From Cellulomonas persica (GTDB lineage: Bacteria > Actinomycetota > Actinomycetes > Actinomycetales > Cellulomonadaceae): 64,000 nucleotides of DNA. The notes beneath the pieces were generated by a model. The model was not told where the DNA came from and ran no database searches. It saw only the letters and a program-made list of their open reading frames with translations. The position numbers and the translations under genes were made by a program. Location of the stretch: positions 112,372 to 176,371 of the forward strand of contig NZ_BJUA01000009.1 of assembly GCF_007989825.1 (NCBI RefSeq), given 5' to 3'. Positions 16,191 to 24,928 of the stretch are shown here, piece after piece (positions within the stretch are counted from its first letter, which is position 1; each line of letters begins with the position of its first letter).

Positions 16191-17666
16191 TCAGTCGAGG
16201 GCCAGGGCCAGCTCGCGTTCGGCCACGGGCTCGACCACCTGGGGTGCCGGGCGGGCGGGCCGGACGAGCAGCGCGAGCAGGACGACGGTCACGGCCGTCA
16301 GACCCGCGCCGACGAGGAACGCGCGCTGCGCCCCGACGACGAACGCGTGCTGCGCGATCTGCGCGACGGTCGACCCGACGGGCCCGGCCGCACGCGCCGC
16401 GGACTCCGCGACGGTGACGAGCACCGCGAGCCCGAGCGCGCCGCCGATCTGCTGTGCGGCGTTGAGGAGCCCGGAGGCGGCTCCGGCGTCACGCGGGTCG
16501 ACGCCCTGCAGCCCCGCTGCGGTGAGCGGGACGAACGCGAGGCCGTTGCCGATCCCGAACAGCAGGAGTGCGACGAGGATCTGCGGGTAGCCGGAGGCGG
16601 CGTCCAGACGCGACAGGAGCACGAGGGCGACGGTCGTGATCGTCAGCCCGACGACCATGAGGCCGCGGGTGCCGACCTGCTCCATCAGACGCGCACTGAC
16701 CTGCGAGAACACCAGGAGCATGACGGTGATCGGCAGGAACGCGATGCCCGTGGCGAGCGGCGTGTAGCCGAGGATGTCCTGCAGGAACTGGGTGAGGAAG
16801 AAGAACAGCCCGGTCATCGCGGCCATGAGCAGCAGCCGTCCGACGAGCGCCGCGGAGCGCGTGCGGTCGCCGACGAGCCGCAGCGGCGTGATCGGTGAGG
16901 GTGCGCGCAGCTCGGTGAGCACGAACGCGATCAGCAGGACCGCGCCGATGGTGAACGCGGCGACCGTGCGCGGCGCGGACCACCCGTACTCGGCGGCCTC
17001 GATGAACCCGTAGACGAGCGCGGTCATGCCGATGGTCGAGGTGAACGCGCCCGTGAGGTCGAACCGGCCGGGGTGGCGGCGCGTCTCGGTGAGGACGGCG
17101 CGGGCGAGCAGGACCAGGCCGATGCCGATCGGCACGTTGACGAACATGACCCACCGCCACGAGGCCCACTGCGTGAGCATCCCGCCGGCGATCAGGCCCA
17201 GCGCGGACCCGCCGATCGAGACGGCGGAGAAGTAGCCGAGCGCACGGGCCCGCTCACGGCCCTCGGGGAAGCGGCCCATGAGCAGCGCGAGCGCGGACGG
17301 TGCCGCGAACGCCGCGCCGACGCCCTGCGCCGCGCGGGCGGCGAGCAGCACGCCCGACGAGCCGGCGAAGCCGCCGACCAGCGAGGCGAGCGTGAACAGC
17401 GCGATGCCGGCGACGAGCACGCGGCGCCGGCCGAGCAGGTCGCCCGTGCGGGCGCCGAGCAGGAGCAGCCCGCCGAACGCGAGCGTGTAGGCGTTGAGCA
17501 CCCACGACAGGCCGGTGGGTGTGAAGTCGAGCGCGCGCTGCATGTCCGGCAGCGCGACGTTCACGATCGTCATGTCCAGCACGAGCATGAGCTGGGTGGT
17601 GAGGATGGCGGCCAGGACGAGCACGGGCGATGCGGTGCGGGTTCTGGGGGACGCGGGCGCGATCAT
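16191..17666 (-). CDS. MFS drug efflux transporter, DHA2 (14-TM, EmrB/QacA) family
   Basis: 491 aa with about 14 hydrophobic segments. The first carries the DHA2 motif LVLDMTIVNVALPDMQ, and GARTGDLLGRRR is MFS motif A. It is a proton-driven exporter; the substrate cannot be told from sequence. It is divergent from a TetR regulator. Its promoter contains one operator between -35 and -10 and a second downstream, so it should be repressed until a ligand binds TetR. Confidence 0.9.
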   Translation of the reverse strand: MIAPASPRTRTASPVLVLAAILTTQLMLVLDMTIVNVALPDMQRALDFTPTGLSWVLNAYTLAFGGLLLLGARTGDLLGRRRVLVAGIALFTLASLVGGFAGSSGVLLAARAAQGVGAAFAAPSALALLMGRFPEGRERARALGYFSAVSIGGSALGLIAGGMLTQWASWRWVMFVNVPIGIGLVLLARAVLTETRRHPGRFDLTGAFTSTIGMTALVYGFIEAAEYGWSAPRTVAAFTIGAVLLIAFVLTELRAPSPITPLRLVGDRTRSAALVGRLLLMAAMTGLFFFLTQFLQDILGYTPLATGIAFLPITVMLLVFSQVSARLMEQVGTRGLMVVGLTITTVALVLLSRLDAASGYPQILVALLLFGIGNGLAFVPLTAAGLQGVDPRDAGAASGLLNAAQQIGGALGLAVLVTVAESAARAAGPVGSTVAQIAQHAFVVGAQRAFLVGAGLTAVTVVLLALLVRPARPAPQVVEPVAERELALALD

Positions 17667-17698
17667 GCGGACCTCCGCGGTCTATGATGTCGTTGAAG

Positions 17699-17713
17699 CG
17701 GAGGGAGCCTCCG
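17699..17713. promoter_or_regulatory. TetR operator copy 1
   Basis: The perfect palindrome CGGAGG-N3-CCTCCG lies in the divergent MFS/TetR spacer. Its centre is 31 bp (three helical turns) from copy 2. Confidence 0.75.
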
Positions 17714-17723
17714 CTGTCAATGG

Positions 17724-17753
17724 ACTATACGGAGGGTGCCTCCGTTTACGCAA
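17724..17753 (-). promoter_or_regulatory. Promoter of the MFS gene
   Basis: On the minus strand TTGCGT (17753-17748) and TATAGT (17729-17724) are separated by 18 bp. Operator copy 2 fills the spacer, so a bound TetR would directly block RNA polymerase. Confidence 0.65.
17730..17744. promoter_or_regulatory. TetR operator copy 2
   Basis: This is the second CGGAGG-N3-CCTCCG palindrome, identical to copy 1 in both half-sites and different only in the 3-bp centre. Confidence 0.75.
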
Positions 17754-17813
17754 GACGTGTGCGACGATCCCTGCATGCCGACGACCGTGCATGCCGACGA
17801 CGAGGAGCGACAG

Positions 17814-18407
17814 GTGAGCCAGGACGGGGCAGCGGTCCGGCCGTTGCGCGCCGACGCCGCGCGCAACCGCGCCAAGATCCTCGACGCCGCCACCGCCGCG
17901 TTCGACGAGCAGGGCACCGAGGCCTCGCTCGAGGACATCGCGCGGACCGCCGGAGTCGGCGTCGGCACGCTGTACCGGCACTTCCCGACGAGGCTCGACC
18001 TGATCGAGGCCGTCTACCGCTCGAGCCTCGACGCGTTCGTCGCGCGGGCCGACGCGCTGCTCGCCGAGCACCCGGCGGGCGAGGCGCTCGACGCGTGGGT
18101 GCTCGGCTTCGTCGGCTACGTGATCCGCAAGCGCGGCATGGCCGACGCGCTCAAGGCCGGGCTCGGACCCGAGGCGATGCAGGTCATGGGCGAAGGCCGC
18201 ACCAAGCTCGAGGGCGTCGCCGCGCGCCTGATCGCCGCCGCGCAGGCCGAGGGGTCGATCCGCACCGACCTCGAGCCCGCCGACCTCCTGCGCGCCGTCT
18301 CCGGCGTGTGCCTCGCGGGTGCCGAGTCGATGGACCGCGAGCGCACCGAGCGCGTGCTGCGCCTGGTCCTCGACGGCCTGCGCTGGACCGCCCCGGCTCC
18401 CGCCTGA
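17814..18407 (+). CDS. TetR/AcrR-family transcriptional regulator
   Basis: 197 aa from GTG 17814, which has GGAG six nt upstream. ATG 17775 would add 13 residues. The N-terminal HTH is canonical: RNRAKILDAATAAFDEQG, then LEDIARTAGVGVGTLYRHFPTR. The C-terminal ligand-binding domain is the type seen in regulators of MFS pumps. It is divergent from the DHA2 exporter and very probably represses both genes through the twin CGGAGG-N3-CCTCCG sites. Confidence 0.92.
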   Translation: MSQDGAAVRPLRADAARNRAKILDAATAAFDEQGTEASLEDIARTAGVGVGTLYRHFPTRLDLIEAVYRSSLDAFVARADALLAEHPAGEALDAWVLGFVGYVIRKRGMADALKAGLGPEAMQVMGEGRTKLEGVAARLIAAAQAEGSIRTDLEPADLLRAVSGVCLAGAESMDRERTERVLRLVLDGLRWTAPAPA

Positions 18408-18447
18408 CCCACCGGCCCCGGCCGCCCTCCGCCGGCCCGCAGGCCGG

Positions 18448-19947
18448 CTACGCGAACGGGTCGGCGGTGAGCGTGTACTTCGTCTCGAGGTACTCCGTGA
18501 TGCCCTCGGCGCCACCTTCGCGCCCGAGCCCCGAGTACTTCCACCCGCCGAACGGCGCCGCGGCGTTCGACACGACGCCCACGTTGAGCCCGAGCATCCC
18601 GGTCTCGAGCCGCTCGATCATGCGCTGCCCGCGCGCCAGGTCCCGCGTGAACACGTAGGAGACCAGGCCGTACTCGGTGTCGTTCGCGAGCCGCACCGCC
18701 TCGTCCTCGTCGTCGAACGGGACGATCGCCAGGACCGGCCCGAAGATCTCCTCGCGCATCAGACGCGCGTCGGCCGGGACGTCCGACAGGACCGTCGCGG
18801 CGTAGAACGTGCCGGGACCCTCGAGCCGCGAGGCACCCGTGCGCACCGTCGCGCCGCGCTCCACGGCGTCCGTGACGAGCTCGTCGGCCTTGGCGACCGC
18901 GTCGTCGTCGATCAGCGGACCGATCGTCACGCCGTCCTGCGTCCCACGCCCCGTCCGGAACGACGAGACCCGGTCGGTGACGCGCCGCGCGAACTCGTCG
19001 GCCACCGAGCGGTGCACCAGGAAGCGGTTCGCGGCCGTGCACGCCTGCCCGATGTTGCGGAACTTCGCGGCGATCGCGCCGTCGACCGCGGCGTCCAGGT
19101 CGGCGTCGTCGAACACGAGGAACGGCGCGTTCCCGCCGAGCTCCATCGACGTGCGCAGCACCCCGCCCGCCGCGAGCTCGAGCAGGCTCTGCCCCACGGG
19201 CGTCGACCCGGTGAACGACAGCTTGCGCAGGCGCGGGTCGCGGATGACCGCCTCCGAGACCGGACCCGTGGCCTTCGTCGTGATCACGTTGACGACGCCG
19301 TCCGGGACGCCCGCCTCCTGCAGGAGCTGCGCGACGAACAGCGTGGTCAGCGGCGTGAGCGACGCGGGCTTCACGACGACCGTGCACCCGGCGGCGAGCG
19401 CCGGTGCGATCTTGCGCGTGGCCATCGCGAGCGGGAAGTTCCACGGCGTGATGAGGAAGCACGGGCCCACGGGATGCTGGCTGACGATCATCCGCCCGGT
19501 GCCCTCGGGGTTCGGGCCGTAACGGCCCTGCACGCGCGGCGCCTGCTCGGAGAACCAGCGCAGGAACTCGCCCCCGTACGTGACCTCCGCGCGCGACTCC
19601 GCGACCGGCTTGCCCATCTCGATCGTCATGAGCAGCGCGACGTCGTCGGCGCGGGCCATGAGCAGGTCGAACGCGCGCCGCAGGATCTCGGCGCGCTCGC
19701 GGGCGGGCGTGCGGGACCACGCGGGGAACGCCTCGACGGCGGCGTCGAGCGCCGCGGTGCCGTCCTCGACCGTCGCCGAGGCGACCTCCTTGACCACCGA
19801 CCCGTCCGACGGGTCGTGCACGGTGAACGTCCCGCCGTCGGACGCCGCCCGCCACTGCCCGCCGATCAGCAGCCCGTCCGGGACGCCCGCGAGCAGCCGT
19901 GCCTCCCCGCCCGCTGCCTCCCGGTCCGCCGTCGTCTGGTCACTCAT
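18448..19947 (-). CDS. gabD: Succinate-semialdehyde dehydrogenase (NADP+-type)
   Basis: 499 aa. This aldehyde dehydrogenase has catalytic C303 in GQACTAANRF and the general base glutamate in SMELGGNAP (E269). The C-terminal signature FGGWKYSGLGREGG is characteristic of the SSADH/GabD branch, which oxidises succinate semialdehyde to succinate in GABA breakdown. The ATG has GGGGGAG four nt upstream. No gabT or gabP lies nearby, so the exact aldehyde is inferred from the family. Confidence 0.88.
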   Translation of the reverse strand: MSDQTTADREAAGGEARLLAGVPDGLLIGGQWRAASDGGTFTVHDPSDGSVVKEVASATVEDGTAALDAAVEAFPAWSRTPARERAEILRRAFDLLMARADDVALLMTIEMGKPVAESRAEVTYGGEFLRWFSEQAPRVQGRYGPNPEGTGRMIVSQHPVGPCFLITPWNFPLAMATRKIAPALAAGCTVVVKPASLTPLTTLFVAQLLQEAGVPDGVVNVITTKATGPVSEAVIRDPRLRKLSFTGSTPVGQSLLELAAGGVLRTSMELGGNAPFLVFDDADLDAAVDGAIAAKFRNIGQACTAANRFLVHRSVADEFARRVTDRVSSFRTGRGTQDGVTIGPLIDDDAVAKADELVTDAVERGATVRTGASRLEGPGTFYAATVLSDVPADARLMREEIFGPVLAIVPFDDEDEAVRLANDTEYGLVSYVFTRDLARGQRMIERLETGMLGLNVGVVSNAAAPFGGWKYSGLGREGGAEGITEYLETKYTLTADPFA

Positions 19948-20026
19948 GGGACTCCCCCGTCACCGATCGCTGGCCTCCCGATCGTAGGTCGCCCCCCTGC
20001 CCGCCGCCCGCGCCGCCGGAACCGAA

Positions 20027-20256
20027 CCCCGCGAGCGCGGTAGATCGAGCCCGAGCGCGGGTCTCCCACGAGCGCGCTCGAACGGGATCACCCGCGCTCG
20101 CGGCCGGCTCGGCGCGCCGCCCGGAGCGACGTCCCCGCCACGGGCATCGGTGCCAGGACCAGGCGAGCGCGGGTGATCGGTCACGAGCGCGGGTCGGAAG
20201 GGACAGCGCTCGCGCCGGATCACCCGCGCTCGTGCCGGGTCACCCGCGCACGGGGG
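20027..20256. repeat. GAGCGCGG-type intergenic repeat cluster, locus 1
   Basis: The 321-bp gene-free spacer between gabD and phoA is largely filled with copies of CGAGCGCGGGT-GATC-like units and their inverse, GATCACCCGCGCTCG. Forward and inverted copies alternate in two blocks (about 20027-20105 and 20160-20256). No coding potential is seen. The same motif recurs at three other loci in the window. Confidence 0.75.
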
Positions 20257-20268
20257 TGACCCCGTGGG

Positions 20269-21687
20269 TCAGCGGGGGCGGGCCTTCGGGTCGAGGCGCA
20301 GGGCGTCGCGCATCGTGAAGAACAGGTCCGTCTGGTCCGTCAGGCCGACGACGTTGGCGGCCCACGGCCCGTACGCGGCGACGCGGAGCTGGCTGCCGGT
20401 GTGCTGCTGCGAGCCGCCCGCCTCCGAGGTGCCGTACGCCACGGTCATGTTCTTGCCGTCTGCCGTGATCAGCGTGCGGGTCAGGCCGGGCGTCGTCGAG
20501 CCGCCGGACACGATCTGGCTCGAGTGGGCGTGGTCGGCCGTCACGACGACGAGCGTGTCGCGGTGCTTCTTGGCGAACGCCAGGGCGACCTGCACGGCCT
20601 CGTCGAGGTCGACCGTCTCACCGATCTGGCCGCACGGGTTCGCGGCGTGGTCCTGCTTGTCGATGCTCGCGCCCTCGACCTGCAGGAAGAAGCCCTTGCG
20701 GGCGCGCGGCTCGTCGAGCAGGTCGATGGCCTTCGCGGTGAGCTCGGCCAGCGTCGGGGCGGAGCCGTAGGCGGGGTTCGGCGTGCAGCGCACCGCCGGC
20801 TCGCTGCCCCCGGTGCGGGTCGCGAGCGGCCCGGTCCAGCGCACGGGCAGGTTGCCCGACGCGAACAGCCCGAGCACCGGACGCTGCTGGTCCGCCGAGC
20901 GGACCTTCTTCAGGCCCTCCTCGTCGGTCACCACCTGGTACCCCCGCGCCTGGGCCTGCTGCAGGAGCGTCTTGCCCGCCCACGCGCCGGCGACCGCGGT
21001 CTCGCCGAACGACTTCGCCCCACCGCCGAGCGTGACGTCCGCGCGGGTGGCCAGGATCTGCTCGGAGATCGAGCCCAGGCCGCCGTTCTCGAGCGCGTTC
21101 GTCGGGCAGGTCTTCGTCGTCGCGACCGGGCCGTAGCAGGACCGGCTCGTGACGTGCGACGCGAGGACGGCGGGCGTGGCGTCCTGGATCTCGGCCGTCG
21201 TGACGTTGCCCGTCCGCAGGCCGTTCGCGCGCGCGAGCTCGAGGATCGTGCGCTGCGGCGCGCCCGTGACGTCGACGGAGACCGCTCCGTTGTACGACTT
21301 CGTGCCCGTGGCCCACGCGGTGCCCGACGCGGCCGAGTCGGTGACGTAGTCCGGCTTGCCGTCCGCCTTGTCGAGCGCGTACGTCGTGTACTGGCCGGTC
21401 AGCGGGAGGGCGTCGATGCCGGCGAACCGGCCGGCGGCACCCAGCGCGTAGTTGCGCGCGACGGTGATCTCCGAGTCACCCATCCCGTCGCCGACGAGCA
21501 GGATGACGTTGCGGGCATGACCGCCGACGAGCTGCTGGCGCAGCTGGCGCGTCTGGTCGCCCGAGATGCGGCGGGCGTCGCCGTGGCCGGTCAGGTCCGC
21601 GGTCGCGGCCCAGCCCGCGGCGCCGCCCGCGGTCAGGGCGAGCGCGATCGTCGCGACGGCTGCGGGGCGCAGCATGCGTGTCCTCAT
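20269..21687 (-). CDS. phoA: Secreted alkaline phosphatase (PhoA family)
   Basis: 472 aa. A signal peptide ([18 protein letters not shown], then AAG) directs export. The metal and catalytic residues are recognisable: VGDGMGDSE, the nucleophile serine in [14 protein letters not shown] (S118), [13 protein letters not shown] and VTADHAHSS. It hydrolyses phosphate monoesters outside the membrane, usually under phosphate limitation. AGGAG lies 7 nt before the ATG. The spacers on both sides contain GAGCGCGG repeats. Confidence 0.93.
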   Translation of the reverse strand: MRTRMLRPAAVATIALALTAGGAAGWAATADLTGHGDARRISGDQTRQLRQQLVGGHARNVILLVGDGMGDSEITVARNYALGAAGRFAGIDALPLTGQYTTYALDKADGKPDYVTDSAASGTAWATGTKSYNGAVSVDVTGAPQRTILELARANGLRTGNVTTAEIQDATPAVLASHVTSRSCYGPVATTKTCPTNALENGGLGSISEQILATRADVTLGGGAKSFGETAVAGAWAGKTLLQQAQARGYQVVTDEEGLKKVRSADQQRPVLGLFASGNLPVRWTGPLATRTGGSEPAVRCTPNPAYGSAPTLAELTAKAIDLLDEPRARKGFFLQVEGASIDKQDHAANPCGQIGETVDLDEAVQVALAFAKKHRDTLVVVTADHAHSSQIVSGGSTTPGLTRTLITADGKNMTVAYGTSEAGGSQQHTGSQLRVAAYGPWAANVVGLTDQTDLFFTMRDALRLDPKARPR

Positions 21688-21814
21688 CAGGAGACTCCTC
21701 GATGACGTGGTGGCCCGGCGGTGCGCGCGGGCACGACGAGTCCACTGACGCCAGGTGGCGTCCGGGTGACGTGCGCGCGAGCGCGCGACGACGGTCCGAC
21801 CAACACCCCGAGCC

Positions 21815-21945
21815 GGCCGCGCGAGCGCGCGTGATCGGCCGCGAGCGCGCGTGATCGGGCGCGAGCGCGCGTGATCGGGCGCGAGCGCGGTCCGGCCCGA
21901 CCCGCGTTCGCGCCCGTTCGACCGCGCTCGGCCCGGGCTTCCTCG
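21815..21945. repeat. GAGCGCGG-type repeat cluster, locus 2 (20-bp tandem units)
   Basis: Three almost identical 20-bp units start at 21821, 21841 and 21861, each GCGAGCGCGCGTGATCGG plus two bases. A fourth partial unit starts at 21881, and inverted copies (CCGCGCTCG) follow near 21922. They occupy the 341-bp spacer between phoA and the small membrane protein gene. Confidence 0.75.
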
Positions 21946-22028
21946 CTCGGGACGTGTCGACGGACCGTCCGTTGCGCGGGTCGTCGGAAGCGCCCGCGGG
22001 GCACAGGGTGCGGGTCTACGCTCGCGGC

Positions 22029-22478
22029 GTGTCCGGCGGTGGCTCGCGTGCTCGCCTCCTGGCGGCGCTCGCCCTGGTGTGGGTGGCGTCGCTCGTGCGG
22101 CTGCGCGCGCTCGCCGAGACGTGTCTCCCGCCCGAGACGCTCGAGCGGCTCACGCTGCACCTGACCTCGGTGGCGCGTGCCGTCGGGTGCGCGCAGGACC
22201 AGGGCGGGTCGCCGCCGGTGCTGCGGGCCGCCGTGCTGGGTGTCGCGGCGCTCCTGCCGTTGCTGCTGCTGACCGAGCTGCTGCGCGCGGCGCCGGTCGC
22301 GCTGCTCGTCGTCCCGTGGCGGGCGTTCGTGCGTCAGCTCGTCGGGATCCTGCCCGAGCCGGTGCTCGTGCCGGCTCTCGCCGACGCGCGTCGGGCTCCC
22401 TCGTCGTACGTGTCGGTGCGGTCCGCCGTCGGGCACGTCGACGCCTGGTCGCACCGGGGACCGCCGCGGCTCGTCTGA
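22029..22478 (+). CDS. Small membrane protein of unknown function
   Basis: 149 aa from GTG 22029, which has TACGCT six nt upstream (leaderless type). Two hydrophobic segments are visible: [16 protein letters not shown] near the N-terminus and [19 protein letters not shown] in the middle. No family is recognised. It lies 45 bp before the DsbA-like gene and may be co-transcribed with it. An in-frame GTG at 21954 would extend it into the repeat block, which is less likely. Confidence 0.55.
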   Translation: MSGGGSRARLLAALALVWVASLVRLRALAETCLPPETLERLTLHLTSVARAVGCAQDQGGSPPVLRAAVLGVAALLPLLLLTELLRAAPVALLVVPWRAFVRQLVGILPEPVLVPALADARRAPSSYVSVRSAVGHVDAWSHRGPPRLV

Positions 22479-22523
22479 GCCCGCGCCGTCCATCCCCGTA
22501 CGTCCGACCACAGGAGCTTCGCC

Positions 22524-23426
22524 ATGCCGTCATCCCCGTCCCAGTCGACCCCGCAGCCGTCCTCGCGTCCGTCCTCTCAGGCGTCCGCGCGTCCCACCCG
22601 TGACCAGCGCCGAGAGCTGGCGCGGCAGCAGGCACGTGAAGCACGTCTCCGCCAGGAGCGCGCGGCCCGGCGCACGCGCGTCGTCGTCATCGGCGTCGTG
22701 GTCCTCGCGGTCCTCGGGCTCGTCGCCTCGATCGCGTTCGCGGCGGTGCGCGCGCGTGAGGGTCGCGTCAACGCCGCCGACGTGCTCTACCCGGGCGACA
22801 CCCCGGCGCTCACCGAGGTCACCGTCCCCTCGACCGCCGACCCGACCACGGGCGCCATCCCGGTGAGCGCCGCGGGCGTCGGGGAACGAGGCGACGGAGC
22901 CACCGTGGACGTCTACCTCGACCCGATGTGCCCGTGGTGCGGCGTGCTCGAGCGCACGAACGGCGAGGATCTCGCCGAGCTCGTCGCGCAGGACGGCGTC
23001 ACGGTCGTCTACCACCCGGTCGCGATCCTGGACGACGTGTCGCAGGGCGGCGTGTACTCGACGCGTGCCGTGAACGCGCTCGGCGTGGTCGCCGACCGCG
23101 CGCCCGAGGCGTTCCCCGCGTTCCTCACCGCGCTGTTCGCCGAGGGCACGCAGCCGAAGGAGGGCACGACGGGCCTGGACGACGACGCGCTCGCCTCGCT
23201 CGCCGGGGACGTGGGCGTGCCCGACGACGTCGTCGAGACGCTCACCGCACGCACCGACTCCGGCCGGACGTTCGCCGGGTGGGCCGCGGCGACGGCTCCG
23301 CTCATCCCGCCGAACAGCAGCGGCCGCGCGGTGACCCCGACGGTCCTCATCGACGGCCAGCGCTGGGAGGGCGACTTCACCGTCCCCGGCACGCTCCGCG
23401 CCGCCATCGAGTCCGCCCACCGCTGA
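22524..23426 (+). CDS. Membrane-anchored DsbA-like thiol-disulfide oxidoreductase
   Basis: 300 aa. A basic Ser/Pro-rich cytoplasmic tail (1-50) precedes a single membrane segment (about 52-75). The extracytoplasmic thioredoxin-fold domain has the active site C136-P-W-C139 and the cis-proline segment AVTPTVLIDGQRW. It should oxidise or isomerise secreted proteins. CAGGAG precedes the ATG. It is convergent with the L,D-transpeptidase across a 309-bp repeat-filled spacer. Confidence 0.88.
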   Translation: MPSSPSQSTPQPSSRPSSQASARPTRDQRRELARQQAREARLRQERAARRTRVVVIGVVVLAVLGLVASIAFAAVRAREGRVNAADVLYPGDTPALTEVTVPSTADPTTGAIPVSAAGVGERGDGATVDVYLDPMCPWCGVLERTNGEDLAELVAQDGVTVVYHPVAILDDVSQGGVYSTRAVNALGVVADRAPEAFPAFLTALFAEGTQPKEGTTGLDDDALASLAGDVGVPDDVVETLTARTDSGRTFAGWAAATAPLIPPNSSGRAVTPTVLIDGQRWEGDFTVPGTLRAAIESAHR

Positions 23427-23435
23427 CCCGCCCTC

Positions 23436-23690
23436 CCACGAGCGCGGGTGGTCGGGCCCGAGCGCGGGTGATCGGGCGCGAGCGCGGTGCTCTCTGACCC
23501 GCGCTCGCGTCCGTTCTACCGCGCTCGCGGGTTGGGGCACTGCTCGCGTGGGCTTGATCGCGAGCGCGGGTGTTCGGGCCCGAGCGCGGGTGATCGGGTG
23601 CGAGCGCGGTGCTCTCCGACCCGCGCTCGCGCTCGTTCTGCCGCGCTCGTGGGTGGGGGGTCGGCGTGGGTGTGTCGCGCTCGTGACGTG
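23436..23690. repeat. GAGCGCGG-type repeat cluster, locus 3 (two ~122-bp tandem copies)
   Basis: The spacer between two convergent genes consists of two tandem copies, starting near 23439 and 23561. Each runs as three forward CGAGCGCGG units (two followed by GTG/GTTCGGG or GTGATCGG), then two inverted units (CCCGCGCTCG, CCGCGCTCG). The copies differ at scattered bases. No ORF is supported. Confidence 0.75.
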
Positions 23691-23735
23691 GGGGTCGGTC
23701 TGGGTGTGCCGTGGTCGCGGGTGGGCGGGCCCGGG

Positions 23736-24629
23736 TCAGGTGATGAGGACCAGGGTGCCTGCGGGGACGCGGTGCCACAGGACGTCGAGGACGTCGTCGG
23801 AGACGCGGATGCAGCCGTTCGAGACCTCGCCGCGCGAGCGCAGTGTCGTCGTGTGGAACGCGGTCGCGGACGTCCCGGTGCGCTTGTCGTAGTCGTCCAT
23901 GGTCTCGCTCTGCGTCGAGAGCAGGATGACGCGCGGGGTCGTGGTCCCCGGCTGGTCCCAGAACGTGCCGACGACGAACTGCGGCGCCGTCGGGGTGGGA
24001 CGTGACGACGAGCCGGTGGCGAGCACGGGGTGGGTCGTGACGTCGCGGCCGTCGTCGATCGTCACGGTCTGCGCGGCCCGGTCGACGGTCACGCGCCAGT
24101 CCGTGCCTGCGCGTGCGGTGTCGGACGCGCGGACCCACGCGGTGCGGCCGTTGACGCGCGTCGGGTCCTGGCTGGGGAGCGCGCCGCGCGCGGCGACCAT
24201 CACGCGCAGCCACCCGTCACGCGCGTCGACCACGGGCACGACCGTGCCGACCCCGAGCGTCCGCGCGGGCAGCACGCCCACGGGCTCGCCGTCCGGTGCG
24301 TCGTAGGCCGCGGTGTCCCGCACGACGAGCGCGGTCCGCCACCGGCCGAGCGACGGGTCGTCGTTCTCGAGCTGGGTGAGGCCGTCGAGCCCGAGCAGCC
24401 CGGGGACCACGTGCACCGGGTCGATCGTCGTGAGCGTCGACAGGTCCGGGCGCGGTTCGGGGGAGGGGGCCGCGGACTTGGCGACCGTGACGTCGTCGTG
24501 CACGACGACGACCGCCGCCTCACCCGACGAGGTCGGCGGCGTGGCCGGGGCAGCGCACCCGGCCATCAGGACGACGAGCAGCGCGGCGGCCCAGGGGTGC
24601 GCGCATCGGTGCTGCGTCGTGACCTGCAC
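23736..24629 (-). CDS. Lipoprotein L,D-transpeptidase (YkuD family)
   Basis: 297 aa from GTG 24629, which has AGGAGG four nt upstream. A lipobox LMAGC (C25) ends the signal peptide. The C-terminal YkuD domain has HTTTLRSRGEVSNGCIRV, where the catalytic Cys follows SNG rather than the commoner SHG. A preceding SH3-like region (RTALVVRDTAAYDAPDGEPVG) may bind peptidoglycan. It should form 3-3 crosslinks or attach proteins at the cell wall. Confidence 0.87.
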   Translation of the reverse strand: MQVTTQHRCAHPWAAALLVVLMAGCAAPATPPTSSGEAAVVVVHDDVTVAKSAAPSPEPRPDLSTLTTIDPVHVVPGLLGLDGLTQLENDDPSLGRWRTALVVRDTAAYDAPDGEPVGVLPARTLGVGTVVPVVDARDGWLRVMVAARGALPSQDPTRVNGRTAWVRASDTARAGTDWRVTVDRAAQTVTIDDGRDVTTHPVLATGSSSRPTPTAPQFVVGTFWDQPGTTTPRVILLSTQSETMDDYDKRTGTSATAFHTTTLRSRGEVSNGCIRVSDDVLDVLWHRVPAGTLVLIT

Positions 24630-24928
24630 GGATCCTCCTCGTCGTGCTGGGCCTCGCCCGAGGTGCCCGGGATGTCCTCTCATCGTGCCTCACCGAGCGC
24701 GGGCGCACCCGGACGTCCGAGGATGCCGCGGTGCGGTCGGCGAGGCCGGGGACCGCGGGCCTGCGACGGGACGAGGACCGTTGACTAGGCCGTTCGGGTG
24801 GTCCGAAATGTCCGATCTTGCGGTCATCCCGACCCGGCCGGACGATGGGCGCACGTGGCGCCGTTGACGTCACCGAGCGCGCGTGCCCGCCGGCGCCCGC
24901 GTCCCCGACCGACGACGAGGAGACCGAC

